The translations under genes and the position numbers were made by a program. Below the pieces are notes generated by a model. The model was given only the letters and a program-made list of their open reading frames with translations, ran no database searches and was not told where the DNA came from. From Flavobacteriaceae bacterium (GTDB lineage: Bacteria; Bacteroidota; Bacteroidia; Flavobacteriales; Flavobacteriaceae), in the NCBI GenBank assembly GCA_002713495.1, contig PATA01000008.1:1-15196 (forward strand): a stretch of DNA of 15,196 bases, in the 5' to 3' direction. Positions 7,157 through 14,408 of the stretch are shown here, one piece after another (positions within the stretch are counted from its first letter, which is position 1; each line of letters begins with the position of its first letter).

Positions 7157-8045
7157 TAAAAACCTCATTTACATTGGTGGCCCAACAGGTGTTGGCAAAA
7201 CGGCCATAGCAATACATATAGCAAAAAATCTTTCAGCCGAGATTGTTTCATGCGATTCGAGACAATTTTATAAAGAAATGAGTATTGGAACTGCTGTGCC
7301 ATCGAATGAAGAAATAAATTTAGTTAAACATCATTTTATACAAGACAGGAGTATTAAAAACCCTTTAAATGTTGGAACATATCAAAAAGAATCAATTTCA
7401 AAAATTAATAAAATTTTGGAAAATAATAAATATGTTATCTTAGTTGGTGGGTCTGGATTATATGCAAATTCTGTTTTATTTGGCATAGACAAGTTTCCTA
7501 AAGTTAATAACTCTACTATTAGAAAATTGAATAATATTTATGTTAACGGAGGAATAAAAATACTGCAAAAAGAATTAAAAATAAGAGATTATGAATCGTA
7601 TAAATCAATTGATATTAATAACCATAGAAGACTAATAAGGGTTCTATCAGTTTGTGTTGAAACTAATCTTAAATATTCAAGTTTTTTGGGAAAAACAAAA
7701 GAAGTAAGAAAATTCAATCATCAAATCTATATTATAAGTGATGATCGAAATATAATCTATAATAAAATAAATAAAAGAGTAGATAGAATGATCAAAAATG
7801 GATTAGAAAATGAGGCAGAATCACTCTATAAAGATAATAATTCTATAGTTTTTGAAACAGTTGGTTACAAAGAGTGGGTTTCATATTGGAATGGTCTTAA
7901 TTCAAAAACAAAAACTATAGATGAAATAAAAAAAAATACAAGGAGATATGCAAAAAGGCAATTAACTTGGTTCAAAAAATATGATGAAGCATTATGGTTG
8001 AAACCTAATGGTGCTGCAAATAAAATTCTAAATAATTATAAATAA
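7146..8045 (+). CDS. miaA: tRNA dimethylallyltransferase
   Basis: MiaA transfers a dimethylallyl group from DMAPP to A37 of tRNAs reading UNN codons, which stabilises codon pairing. The 299-residue protein has the P-loop GPTGVGKT (12-19), SCDSRQFYKEMSIGTA (35-50), which binds the target base, HHF (62-64), a GGSGLY motif near residue 101, and the C-terminal VGYKEW and NTRRYAKRQLTWFK signatures. Length matches the family. Two adjacent ATGs (7146 and 7149) could start it, both inside the end of the channel gene. The overlap suggests translational coupling. Its stop overlaps the purC 3' end on the other strand by 10 bases. Confidence 0.97.
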   Translation: MMNNKNLIYIGGPTGVGKTAIAIHIAKNLSAEIVSCDSRQFYKEMSIGTAVPSNEEINLVKHHFIQDRSIKNPLNVGTYQKESISKINKILENNKYVILVGGSGLYANSVLFGIDKFPKVNNSTIRKLNNIYVNGGIKILQKELKIRDYESYKSIDINNHRRLIRVLSVCVETNLKYSSFLGKTKEVRKFNHQIYIISDDRNIIYNKINKRVDRMIKNGLENEAESLYKDNNSIVFETVGYKEWVSYWNGLNSKTKTIDEIKKNTRRYAKRQLTWFKKYDEALWLKPNGAANKILNNYK

Positions 8046-8048
8046 TTA
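8033..8048. repeat. AT inverted repeat at miaA/purC convergent junction
   Basis: Arms TAATTAT (8033-8039) and ATAATTA (8042-8048) are perfect inverted copies around AA and enclose both stop codons. The stem has no G/C pair, so it is at best a weak bidirectional terminator. Confidence 0.25.
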
Positions 8049-8977
8049 GATAGATTTTCTTTAATTCTATCTTCAATATTAAATGTATTTAACCTCACAA
8101 ATTTTTCACCCATGATTCTTTCATATAGTTCAATATACCTCTCAGAAACCCTGAAAGCATATTCATCCGAAATTTCAGGAATAGTTTGTCCCTGTAATCC
8201 TTGAAAATTATTTGATATTAACCATTCTCTTAGAAATTCTTTTGATAATTGTTTTTGTGGTAATAACTTATTTTGTCTTTCATCATATCCTTCCTTGTAA
8301 AAATACCTTGAGGAATCTGGAGTGTGAATTTCATCAATGACAAGAATTCTACCATCATTAGTTTTCCCAAATTCATATTTAGTGTCAACAAGTAATAAAT
8401 TTTGATTATCGGCAAATTTAGTTCCCCTTTCGAAAAGCTTATATGTATAATTTTCAATAACATCATAATCTGATTTAGATACAATTGATTTATTAATTAT
8501 TTCTTCTTTAGATATGTCCTCGTCGTGACCATTGTTAGCTTTTGTAGCTGGAGTTATAATTGGATAGGGTAATTTATCATTTTCTTTTAGTCCATCTGGT
8601 AATTTAACTCCACATAGTAGTCTTTTACCTTTTGAATACTCTCTAGCAGCATGTCCTGCTAGATATCCTCTTATGACCATTTCAATTTTAAATGGCTTAC
8701 AATATAATCCAATTGATGTATTAGGATCTGGTGAACTTAAAAACCAATTTGGGACTATATCAGATGTTAGGGACATCATTTTAATTGCTATCTCATTAAG
8801 AATTTGACCCTTATGTGGTATTCCTTTTGGTAAAATAAAATCAAATGCAGAAATTTTATCAGTTGAGATCATAATTAATTTTCCGTTATCTAACTTGTAT
8901 GTATCTCTAACTTTTCCTGAATATTTTGATACTTGATTCTTAAACTTAAAATTTGTCGAAAATAAAGTTTCATTCAT
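8036..8977 (-). CDS. purC: Phosphoribosylaminoimidazole-succinocarboxamide (SAICAR) synthase
   Basis: PurC joins aspartate to CAIR using ATP to make SAICAR, a late step of de novo purine synthesis. The 313-residue length matches the longer form found in Bacteroidota and yeast rather than the roughly 240-residue E. coli form. Signatures are GKVRDTY (21-27), STDKISAFD (38-46), VIRGYLAGHAAREY (101-114), ITPATKANNGHDEDIS (141-156), DTKYEFG (198-204) and DEIHTPDSSR (215-224). The ATG start gives MNETLF. It follows phoH after only 11 bases, so the two are likely one transcript; adjacency of phoH and purC is familiar from flavobacterial genomes (from memory). The 3' end overlaps miaA. Confidence 0.97.
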   Translation of the reverse strand: MNETLFSTNFKFKNQVSKYSGKVRDTYKLDNGKLIMISTDKISAFDFILPKGIPHKGQILNEIAIKMMSLTSDIVPNWFLSSPDPNTSIGLYCKPFKIEMVIRGYLAGHAAREYSKGKRLLCGVKLPDGLKENDKLPYPIITPATKANNGHDEDISKEEIINKSIVSKSDYDVIENYTYKLFERGTKFADNQNLLLVDTKYEFGKTNDGRILVIDEIHTPDSSRYFYKEGYDERQNKLLPQKQLSKEFLREWLISNNFQGLQGQTIPEISDEYAFRVSERYIELYERIMGEKFVRLNTFNIEDRIKENLSNYL

Positions 8978-8988
8978 ATTTTTTGATT

Positions 8989-9930
8989 TTAAGTATTATT
9001 TTTTTTGTAGGCAGTTAAAATCTTTTTAACTATTTTATTTCTAATCACATCAGATTCATCCAAATAAACAATTTCTATACCATTTATTTTTTTTAAAATT
9101 CTAAGAGCCTCTTTTAAACCAGAATTGACTTTTTTGGGTAAATCTATCTGCCCGGGGTCACCATTTATTAGAAACTTTGCATTCATACCCATTCTAGTTA
9201 AAAACATTTTCATTTGAGAGTTTGATGTATTTTGAGCTTCATCAAGAATAACGAAAGCGTTGTCTAAGGTACGGCCCCTCATAAATGCTAAAGGAGCAAT
9301 TTCAATAATTCCTTTATCTAAAAAAGAACTTAATTTTTCTGGAGGAATCATATCACGCAGGGCATCATACAAAGGTTGCATAAAAGGATCTAGTTTTTCT
9401 TTGAGATCACCAGGAAGATAGCCAAGATTTTCTCCTGCTTCAACTGCTGGTCTAGTCAGGATTATTCTCTTAACGGTTTTTTCTTTAAGAGCTCTGACAG
9501 CCATAGCAACACCAGTGTATGTTTTACCTGTACCCGCCGGTCCTATGGCGAAAACCATATCATTTTTTTTAATTAATTCAACTAATTTAATTTGATTTGG
9601 TGAATTTGCAACAATGGATTTACCGCTTACTCCCCTTATTATTAGCTTTTTATCAATAATAATATTATCACATTTACCTTTTACTTTTAATATATTCTCA
9701 ATTAACTGATCATCTAAAAAATTATTTTTATCAAGTTGAATAATTAAATCGTTAACCTTATTTTGAAATTTATTTAATAGTTTATTTTCACCGTATGCTT
9801 TAATTGTTAATCCTCTAGCAACTATTTTTAATTTAGGAAAATGATTTTTGATTTTTTCAAGATTTTTGTTCTGATTTCCAAAAAATTCTTGTGGATTTAT
9901 TTCTTTGAGATTAATTTCAAGTTCATTCAA
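8989..9930 (-). CDS. phoH: PhoH family ATPase
   Basis: A 313-residue cytoplasmic P-loop ATPase of the PhoH/YbeZ group, related to superfamily 1 helicases and linked to RNA metabolism in several bacteria. After an N-terminal KH-like region (about 1-100) come the Walker A GPAGTGKT (130-137), the RPAVEAGE..GYLPGD phrase (160-174), Walker B VILDEAQN (227-234) and the NGDPGQIDLP motif (257-266). No in-frame ATG exists between an upstream TAA and the conserved N-terminus, so the start is inferred to be TTG at 9930; an ATG four bases further is out of frame. It is the first gene of a phoH-purC pair, with an exact -7 element about 48 bases upstream. Confidence 0.95.
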   Translation of the reverse strand: MNELEINLKEINPQEFFGNQNKNLEKIKNHFPKLKIVARGLTIKAYGENKLLNKFQNKVNDLIIQLDKNNFLDDQLIENILKVKGKCDNIIIDKKLIIRGVSGKSIVANSPNQIKLVELIKKNDMVFAIGPAGTGKTYTGVAMAVRALKEKTVKRIILTRPAVEAGENLGYLPGDLKEKLDPFMQPLYDALRDMIPPEKLSSFLDKGIIEIAPLAFMRGRTLDNAFVILDEAQNTSNSQMKMFLTRMGMNAKFLINGDPGQIDLPKKVNSGLKEALRILKKINGIEIVYLDESDVIRNKIVKKILTAYKKNNT

Positions 9931-9953
9931 GAGTGAGAAGAATTAAAAAAAAT

Positions 9954-9961
9954 TATTTTTG
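9954..9961 (+). promoter_or_regulatory. Possible -7 element for the SAM hydrolase-gldF-gldG run
   Basis: TATTTTTG matches TAnnTTTG exactly on the plus strand, 60 bases before the ATG at 10022. It would give a leader of roughly 55 bases, longer than for the other genes here. It is T-rich and could be chance. Confidence 0.3.
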
Positions 9962-9977
9962 TTTAGATAAATTAATT

Positions 9978-9985
9978 CAAATTTA
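9978..9985 (-). promoter_or_regulatory. Bacteroidota -7 element, phoH-purC promoter
   Basis: The minus strand reads TAAATTTG, an exact TAnnTTTG match and identical to the element before glyA. It would start transcription about 42-45 bases before the phoH TTG. No -33 TTG at standard spacing is clear. Confidence 0.42.
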
Positions 9986-10021
9986 CACTTTTTGAGTTAA
10001 AAATAATATTAATTCATCTAT

Positions 10022-10852
10022 ATGAGAGTTGTAACTTTAACTACTGATTTTGGCAATAAGGACTATTTTGTATCAGCTATAAAAGCCGCTTTATTAGATG
10101 AGATTAAAGAAGTTAATATTGTGAGTATTAGTCATCAGATAAGCCCATATAATGTTACAGAAGCATCATACATATTAAAAAATTCATATAAACTTTTTCC
10201 CAAAGGGACTATTCATATTATTGGTGTAGACTCCGAACGAACAATAGAGAACATACATTTGGTTATTTACCATGATGATCATTATTTTATTGGAGCTGAC
10301 AATGGAATCTTTTCCTTGATTTTTAATGAAAAAAAAATAAAAGATATTTTTGAAATAAATATTCATAATAAAACTATCAGTAGTTTTCCTGTTCTTGATG
10401 TTTTTGTTAAAGTTGCTGGACACATATCAAGAAATGGTAAATTAGAGGTAGTTGGTAAAAAAATTAATTCAATATTGGAACTAACTAATTTAAATCCAGT
10501 TATTAGTAATAGTAAGGATAAAATTTTAGGAAGTGTAATTTACATCGATAATTATGGAAATGTAATAACTAACATTACAAAAAAAATTTTTAATGATATC
10601 GGTAAATCTAGAGAATTTACTATTGTTGCAAGATCAATTAAATTTGACAGGATTTATAGTACTTACAGCGAGTCAATTGACTTTAATATTTCAAAAGATA
10701 GAAGAAATGAGGATGGAAAAAAAATTGCTATTTTCAATACGGCTGGACATTTAGAACTTGCTATTTATAAAAGTAATCCTTTAACCGTTGGGAGTGCAAG
10801 TACCCTGTTTGGTCTTGGCTACAGGGATTCTGTCACAGTAATTTTTAATTAA
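10022..10852 (+). CDS. SAM hydrolase/SAM-dependent halogenase-like protein (DUF62)
   Basis: A 276-residue member of the DUF62 family, which cleaves S-adenosylmethionine to adenosine and methionine using activated water (SAM hydroxide adenosyltransferase); a few relatives are fluorinases or chlorinases. Landmarks are LTTDFG with D9 (6-11), NGIFSL (94-99), a VAGH segment with H134, SVIYIDNYGNVITNI (171-185) and NTAGHLELAI (239-248). The usual VDPGVG..R phrase is replaced by GVDSERTIEN (68-77), so D70 is kept but the Arg seven residues later is not; R73 is nearby. Bacteroidota homologues seem to share this form (from memory). The protein lacks the extra loop expected of a halogenase, so a hydrolase is more likely. 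gldF begins 2 bases after its stop, suggesting co-transcription. Confidence 0.85.
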   Translation: MRVVTLTTDFGNKDYFVSAIKAALLDEIKEVNIVSISHQISPYNVTEASYILKNSYKLFPKGTIHIIGVDSERTIENIHLVIYHDDHYFIGADNGIFSLIFNEKKIKDIFEINIHNKTISSFPVLDVFVKVAGHISRNGKLEVVGKKINSILELTNLNPVISNSKDKILGSVIYIDNYGNVITNITKKIFNDIGKSREFTIVARSIKFDRIYSTYSESIDFNISKDRRNEDGKKIAIFNTAGHLELAIYKSNPLTVGSASTLFGLGYRDSVTVIFN

Positions 10853-10854
10853 AA

Positions 10855-11589
10855 ATGATTTCAATAATTTTTAAAGAAATAAGGTTTTTTTTTATTAAGC
10901 CATTAGGGTATTTAATATTACTATTTTTTTGGACAGCTAATACTTTATCATTAATTGGAATAGATAATTATTTTAACTTATTAAATGATATTTTTCTGGA
11001 TTATAGGGGTCTTTTTTATTTAAATGCATGGTTACTTATATTTTTGATCCCTTCAATATCAATAATATCTTTTAGCAATGAAATTTCTGATGGTACTTTT
11101 GATCTTTTACTCTCAAAACCATTAAAATCCATTGAGATCATTTTAGGAAAATTTTTCTCTCAAATAATAATTCTTTTGTTGGCTATTATGCCAACAATAT
11201 TTTATGCTTATTACCTAAATTATTTCATTCATGCTAATTCAAATATTGAAATATACTCAATCATTGCAGGATATATTTCAATATTATTACTTGGTTCAAA
11301 TTTTATTTTTTTAAGTATTCCAACTTCTATAATTTTTAAAAATCAATTAACCATTTTAATTACAAATTTTTCGGTTTGTTTTACTCAATATTATTTAATT
11401 TACAACCTTTCAAGTTTTATTGTTGATGAAAAAATCCACCACATCATTATAAGTTTTGGAAATAAAATTCATTTTGAAAGAATTTTAAGTGGTTTAATTA
11501 ATTTTTCTGACATATTTTATTTTATGGGTTTAAATTTAATTTTATTAATATTTTCAACTCATTTAATTAATCAATTAAAAAATAAATGA
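10855..11589 (+). CDS. gldF: Gliding motility-associated ABC transporter permease GldF
   Basis: An inner-membrane permease of 244 residues with about six membrane segments (roughly 16-36, 56-75, 99-120, 137-160, 165-185, 219-238). The ISDGTFDLLLSKPL stretch (77-90) is the coupling region typical of ABC-2-type permeases, and HFERILSGLINFSDIFYFMG (206-225) is the conserved tail. In Flavobacterium johnsoniae GldF and GldG form an ABC transporter with the ATPase GldA that is needed for gliding; its cargo is unknown. GldA is not in this window, and in that species it is also encoded elsewhere. The gene begins 2 bases after the SAM hydrolase stop and overlaps gldG in an ATGA. Confidence 0.92.
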   Translation: MISIIFKEIRFFFIKPLGYLILLFFWTANTLSLIGIDNYFNLLNDIFLDYRGLFYLNAWLLIFLIPSISIISFSNEISDGTFDLLLSKPLKSIEIILGKFFSQIIILLLAIMPTIFYAYYLNYFIHANSNIEIYSIIAGYISILLLGSNFIFLSIPTSIIFKNQLTILITNFSVCFTQYYLIYNLSSFIVDEKIHHIIISFGNKIHFERILSGLINFSDIFYFMGLNLILLIFSTHLINQLKNK

Positions 11590-13220
11590 GGAAAAGAATA
11601 TTATTGTTAATTGGAATTTCACTATTCATTTTAAGTTACACGATAAACTATAATTTTGATTTCACACAGGATAAAAGATTTTCATTGGATAAAGAATCAG
11701 TTTCAATGATTAAAAACATTAAAGATAATATAACTATAGATGTTTTTTTGTCCGGAAAAATCCCTCCAAAATTCAGAAAATTAAATATGGAAATCAAACA
11801 AAAGTTAAACTTGTATTATAATTTAAATAACAATCTACATTCTAATTTTATTAATCCATTCGAAGGTGATGATAGTATGGATAAGATTTTAAGTGAAATG
11901 TCAAGTTATGGCATGAAACCTTTTTATAATATTGATGTTAAGAATCAAAATATTGAACAAAATATTATTTTTCCTTGGATAATAATGAATAATGGTAAAA
12001 GTTCCGTGCTAATTCCTATCATGGATTCTCAATATAACAAGTCGGATGAATCATCAATTATAAGTTCAATTAATAAATTAGATAGTAAATTGATTGATGG
12101 ACTTAAAAGATTGGAAAATAATTCAAAATCGAAAATTGCTATAATAAGTTCTCATGAAACAAGTAGTAGTTTGAAAATATCTGATTTTGTCTCCAGCCTT
12201 CAGTTATACTATGAGGTTTTTATTTTTGATATAAAAAAATATAAATCTAATCCATTTGAAACATTCCAATATCTAAAAACATTCCCATTGATAATAATTT
12301 CAAATCCAAAAAAAAGATTTGAAAATGAGGAGAAATTTATTTTAGATCAATATCAAATGAATGGGGGAAGTATTTTATGGATGCTAAATTCTACCACTTT
12401 TGATGAGGACAAATTCAAATTAAATGGAAAGTCTGAAGTTATTAGTAATCAATTGAATTTAGATGATTATTTTTTTAATCAAGGAATTAAAATTAAAACA
12501 CAATTAGTACTTGATAATTATTGTGGGCCAATTATTATTGCTAATGGAGATGGAAATAAAACACAATATATTCCCGTTCCTTGGGTCTACTCTCCAATGG
12601 TTAAACCTAATAAATCAATCATAAATAACAATCTTGAATATTTGTTACTTAAATATTCAAATCCAATTGATACAGTCAAAAATAATCTTAAAAAGTTAAC
12701 ATTAATTAATTCATCAAACTTTAATAAAATTCAAAATATACCATCTCAGATTGATATTCAAAGTGCAATAAAAGGGAATAACAAAGTTAAATTTTCAAGT
12801 GATGTAAAATTAATGTCTGTGTTAATTGAAGGAGAATTCAACTCACTGTATAGGAATAAAATAAAACCAATTGTTAATATTTTTAAACTAAATAAAGGTA
12901 AAAGTAAATCAATAATAATAACAGATGGTCAATTTGGAGAAAATCAAATTGAAAATGGAAATCCGCTTGAGTTAGGATATGACAAATGGACAAATAATTT
13001 TTATTCAAATAAAGAGTTTTTAATTAATTCAGTTCATTATTTAACTGGAAATAAAAACTTAATAAAAGAAATACCAAGAAATAATAAATTCATATTATTT
13101 GATAAATTAAAAATTAATAAAAGAGATAAAAGGTTAGTAATATTAATTTTATTTTTTCCAGTTTTGATTTTATTCATAGTATATTCATTTGTTAATAAAT
13201 ACAGAAAAAATCATCGTTAA
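11586..13220 (+). CDS. gldG: Gliding motility-associated ABC transporter auxiliary protein GldG
   Basis: A 544-residue protein anchored by an N-terminal membrane segment (about 5-21) and a C-terminal one (about 517-535), with the bulk expected in the periplasm. The segment after the first anchor, NFDFTQDKRFSL (23-34), is typical of GldG. The middle is an ABC-transporter auxiliary domain with KIAIISSHE (183-191), PLIIISNP (234-241) and LDQYQMNGGSILWML (253-267). GldG is thought to work with GldF and GldA. Length is close to that of F. johnsoniae GldG. It is translationally coupled to gldF. The family is fast-evolving outside these motifs, and the sequence here is rich in Asn, Lys and Ile, as expected from the base composition. 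Confidence 0.92.
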   Translation: MRKRILLLIGISLFILSYTINYNFDFTQDKRFSLDKESVSMIKNIKDNITIDVFLSGKIPPKFRKLNMEIKQKLNLYYNLNNNLHSNFINPFEGDDSMDKILSEMSSYGMKPFYNIDVKNQNIEQNIIFPWIIMNNGKSSVLIPIMDSQYNKSDESSIISSINKLDSKLIDGLKRLENNSKSKIAIISSHETSSSLKISDFVSSLQLYYEVFIFDIKKYKSNPFETFQYLKTFPLIIISNPKKRFENEEKFILDQYQMNGGSILWMLNSTTFDEDKFKLNGKSEVISNQLNLDDYFFNQGIKIKTQLVLDNYCGPIIIANGDGNKTQYIPVPWVYSPMVKPNKSIINNNLEYLLLKYSNPIDTVKNNLKKLTLINSSNFNKIQNIPSQIDIQSAIKGNNKVKFSSDVKLMSVLIEGEFNSLYRNKIKPIVNIFKLNKGKSKSIIITDGQFGENQIENGNPLELGYDKWTNNFYSNKEFLINSVHYLTGNKNLIKEIPRNNKFILFDKLKINKRDKRLVILILFFPVLILFIVYSFVNKYRKNHR

Positions 13221-13226
13221 TAAATG

Positions 13227-13249
13227 TGAATAAGTTCTTTTTTTATTCA
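13227..13249. repeat. Inverted repeat between gldG and dnaN
   Basis: Arms TGAATAA (13227-13233) and TTATTCA (13243-13249) are perfect inverted copies around a T-rich spacer, with one more G-T pairing possible. It starts 7 bases after the gldG stop and ends 13 bases before the dnaN -7 element. It could be a weak gldG terminator or an operator covering the -33 region of the dnaN promoter. Confidence 0.35.
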
Positions 13250-13262
13250 GATACAATTAAAA

Positions 13263-13270
13263 TATATTTG
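13263..13270 (+). promoter_or_regulatory. Bacteroidota -7 element, dnaN promoter
   Basis: TATATTTG is an exact TAnnTTTG match, 16 bases before the dnaN ATG, giving a leader of about 12 bases. It is followed by GGAG, which is too far from the ATG to act as a standard Shine-Dalgarno. No clear -33 TTG is seen. Confidence 0.5.
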
Positions 13271-13286
13271 GAGTAAATTATTTCAT

Positions 13287-14405
13287 ATGAAATTTATCGT
13301 ATCAAGTGAAGTTTTATTAAAAGAATTACAGGTAATTGGTGGAATAATTAATTCATCTAATACCCTCCCAATTCTGGATAATTTTTTGTTTGAAATAAAT
13401 AATGAAAGTTTAGTAATATCTGCATCTGATCTTGAAACAACAATGTCTACCTCAATTTCAATTGAATCAAAGGATACTGAATCAATTGCACTTCCTGCAA
13501 GAATTTTAATTGATACATTAAAGACTTTTGCCGAGCAGCCATTAACATTTATTAAAACTGAATCTAATACAGTTGAGATTATAGCAAATAATGGAAAATA
13601 TGCACTTTCTTATGCATCTGGAGAAGATTTTCCTAAAATAATTAATATTAATAACCCAAGTACTACAATAATAAATGGAGATGTTTTGGCAAAGGCAATA
13701 AACTCGACTGTTTTTGCTTCAGGTAATGATGATCTAAGACCTATCATGACTGGAGTTTTTTTTCAATTTACTTCAGAAAATTTGAATTTTGTTGCTACTG
13801 ATGCTCATAAAATGGTCAAGTATTCAAGACTAGATTTCTCAGCAGATAAAACTGCTGAATTTATAGTTCCAAAGAAACCTCTCCAATTACTTAAAGGGAT
13901 TATGGTTGGTTTTGATCATGATGTTAAAATTGAGTATAATGATTCTAATGCCCAATTCATTTTTGGGTCGTCCAAAATAACCTGTAGATTAATTGATGGT
14001 AAATATCCAAACTATGAAGCAGTAATTCCAAAGGAAAATCCAAATAATTTGGTTATTGATAGAGCTTTATTTTTAAATTCTGTAAGACGAATTAGTATTT
14101 TTTCTAATAAAACTACCCACCAGATTCGTCTAAAAATGGCTGGAACCTCTTTGAATATTTCTGCTGAAGATTTTGACTACAATAATAAAGCTGAAGAGAG
14201 ATTGGATTGTGAGTATTCTGGAGAAGATATTCAGATTGGTTTTAATTCAAGGTTTCTTATTGAAATGTTAAATAATTTAAATTCAGATAAAATTCAATTA
14301 GCAATGTCTTTACCTAACCGAGCCGGTCTAATTACACCAATTTCAAATAATAGAGATAATGAGGAAATAACCATGCTAGTTATGCCTGTAATGCTTAATG
14401 ACTAA
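13287..14405 (+). CDS. dnaN: DNA polymerase III subunit beta (sliding clamp)
   Basis: The beta clamp is a ring-shaped dimer that tethers the replicative polymerase and repair factors to DNA. At 372 residues, with three repeated domains (about 1-120, 121-245, 246-372), it fits the family. Landmarks are NTLPILDNFLFE (25-36), SASDLETTM (50-58), RPIMTGVFF and the following VATDAHKM in the second domain, CRLIDGKYPNYEAVIP spanning the 2/3 linker, and the C-terminal LVMPVML near residue 367, part of the partner-binding pocket (MPMRL in E. coli). It is not beside dnaA here but follows gldG. It has its own promoter-like element and ends tail-to-tail with the oxoamine synthase, overlapping by 4 bases. 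Confidence 0.97.
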   Translation: MKFIVSSEVLLKELQVIGGIINSSNTLPILDNFLFEINNESLVISASDLETTMSTSISIESKDTESIALPARILIDTLKTFAEQPLTFIKTESNTVEIIANNGKYALSYASGEDFPKIININNPSTTIINGDVLAKAINSTVFASGNDDLRPIMTGVFFQFTSENLNFVATDAHKMVKYSRLDFSADKTAEFIVPKKPLQLLKGIMVGFDHDVKIEYNDSNAQFIFGSSKITCRLIDGKYPNYEAVIPKENPNNLVIDRALFLNSVRRISIFSNKTTHQIRLKMAGTSLNISAEDFDYNNKAEERLDCEYSGEDIQIGFNSRFLIEMLNNLNSDKIQLAMSLPNRAGLITPISNNRDNEEITMLVMPVMLND

Positions 14406-14408
14406 GCA
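14392..14408 (+). terminator. Hairpin over dnaN/oxoamine synthase stop codons
   Basis: TGCTTA (14392-14397) and TAAGCA (14403-14408) form a 6-bp stem with a 5-base loop, covering both stop codons. It has two G/C pairs and is followed by a T-rich stretch (TTATTTT) about nine bases later on the dnaN strand. It is the best hairpin of the four convergent junctions but is still short. Confidence 0.35.

Noticed and set aside
10022..10852. Fluorinase or chlorinase
   Set aside because: No halogenase-specific loop or halogen-pathway neighbours are visible; a SAM hydrolase role is the simpler reading.
13270..13273. GGAG upstream of dnaN as a Shine-Dalgarno
   Set aside because: It is 13 bases from the ATG, too far for efficient use, and Bacteroidota genes generally do not rely on this element.
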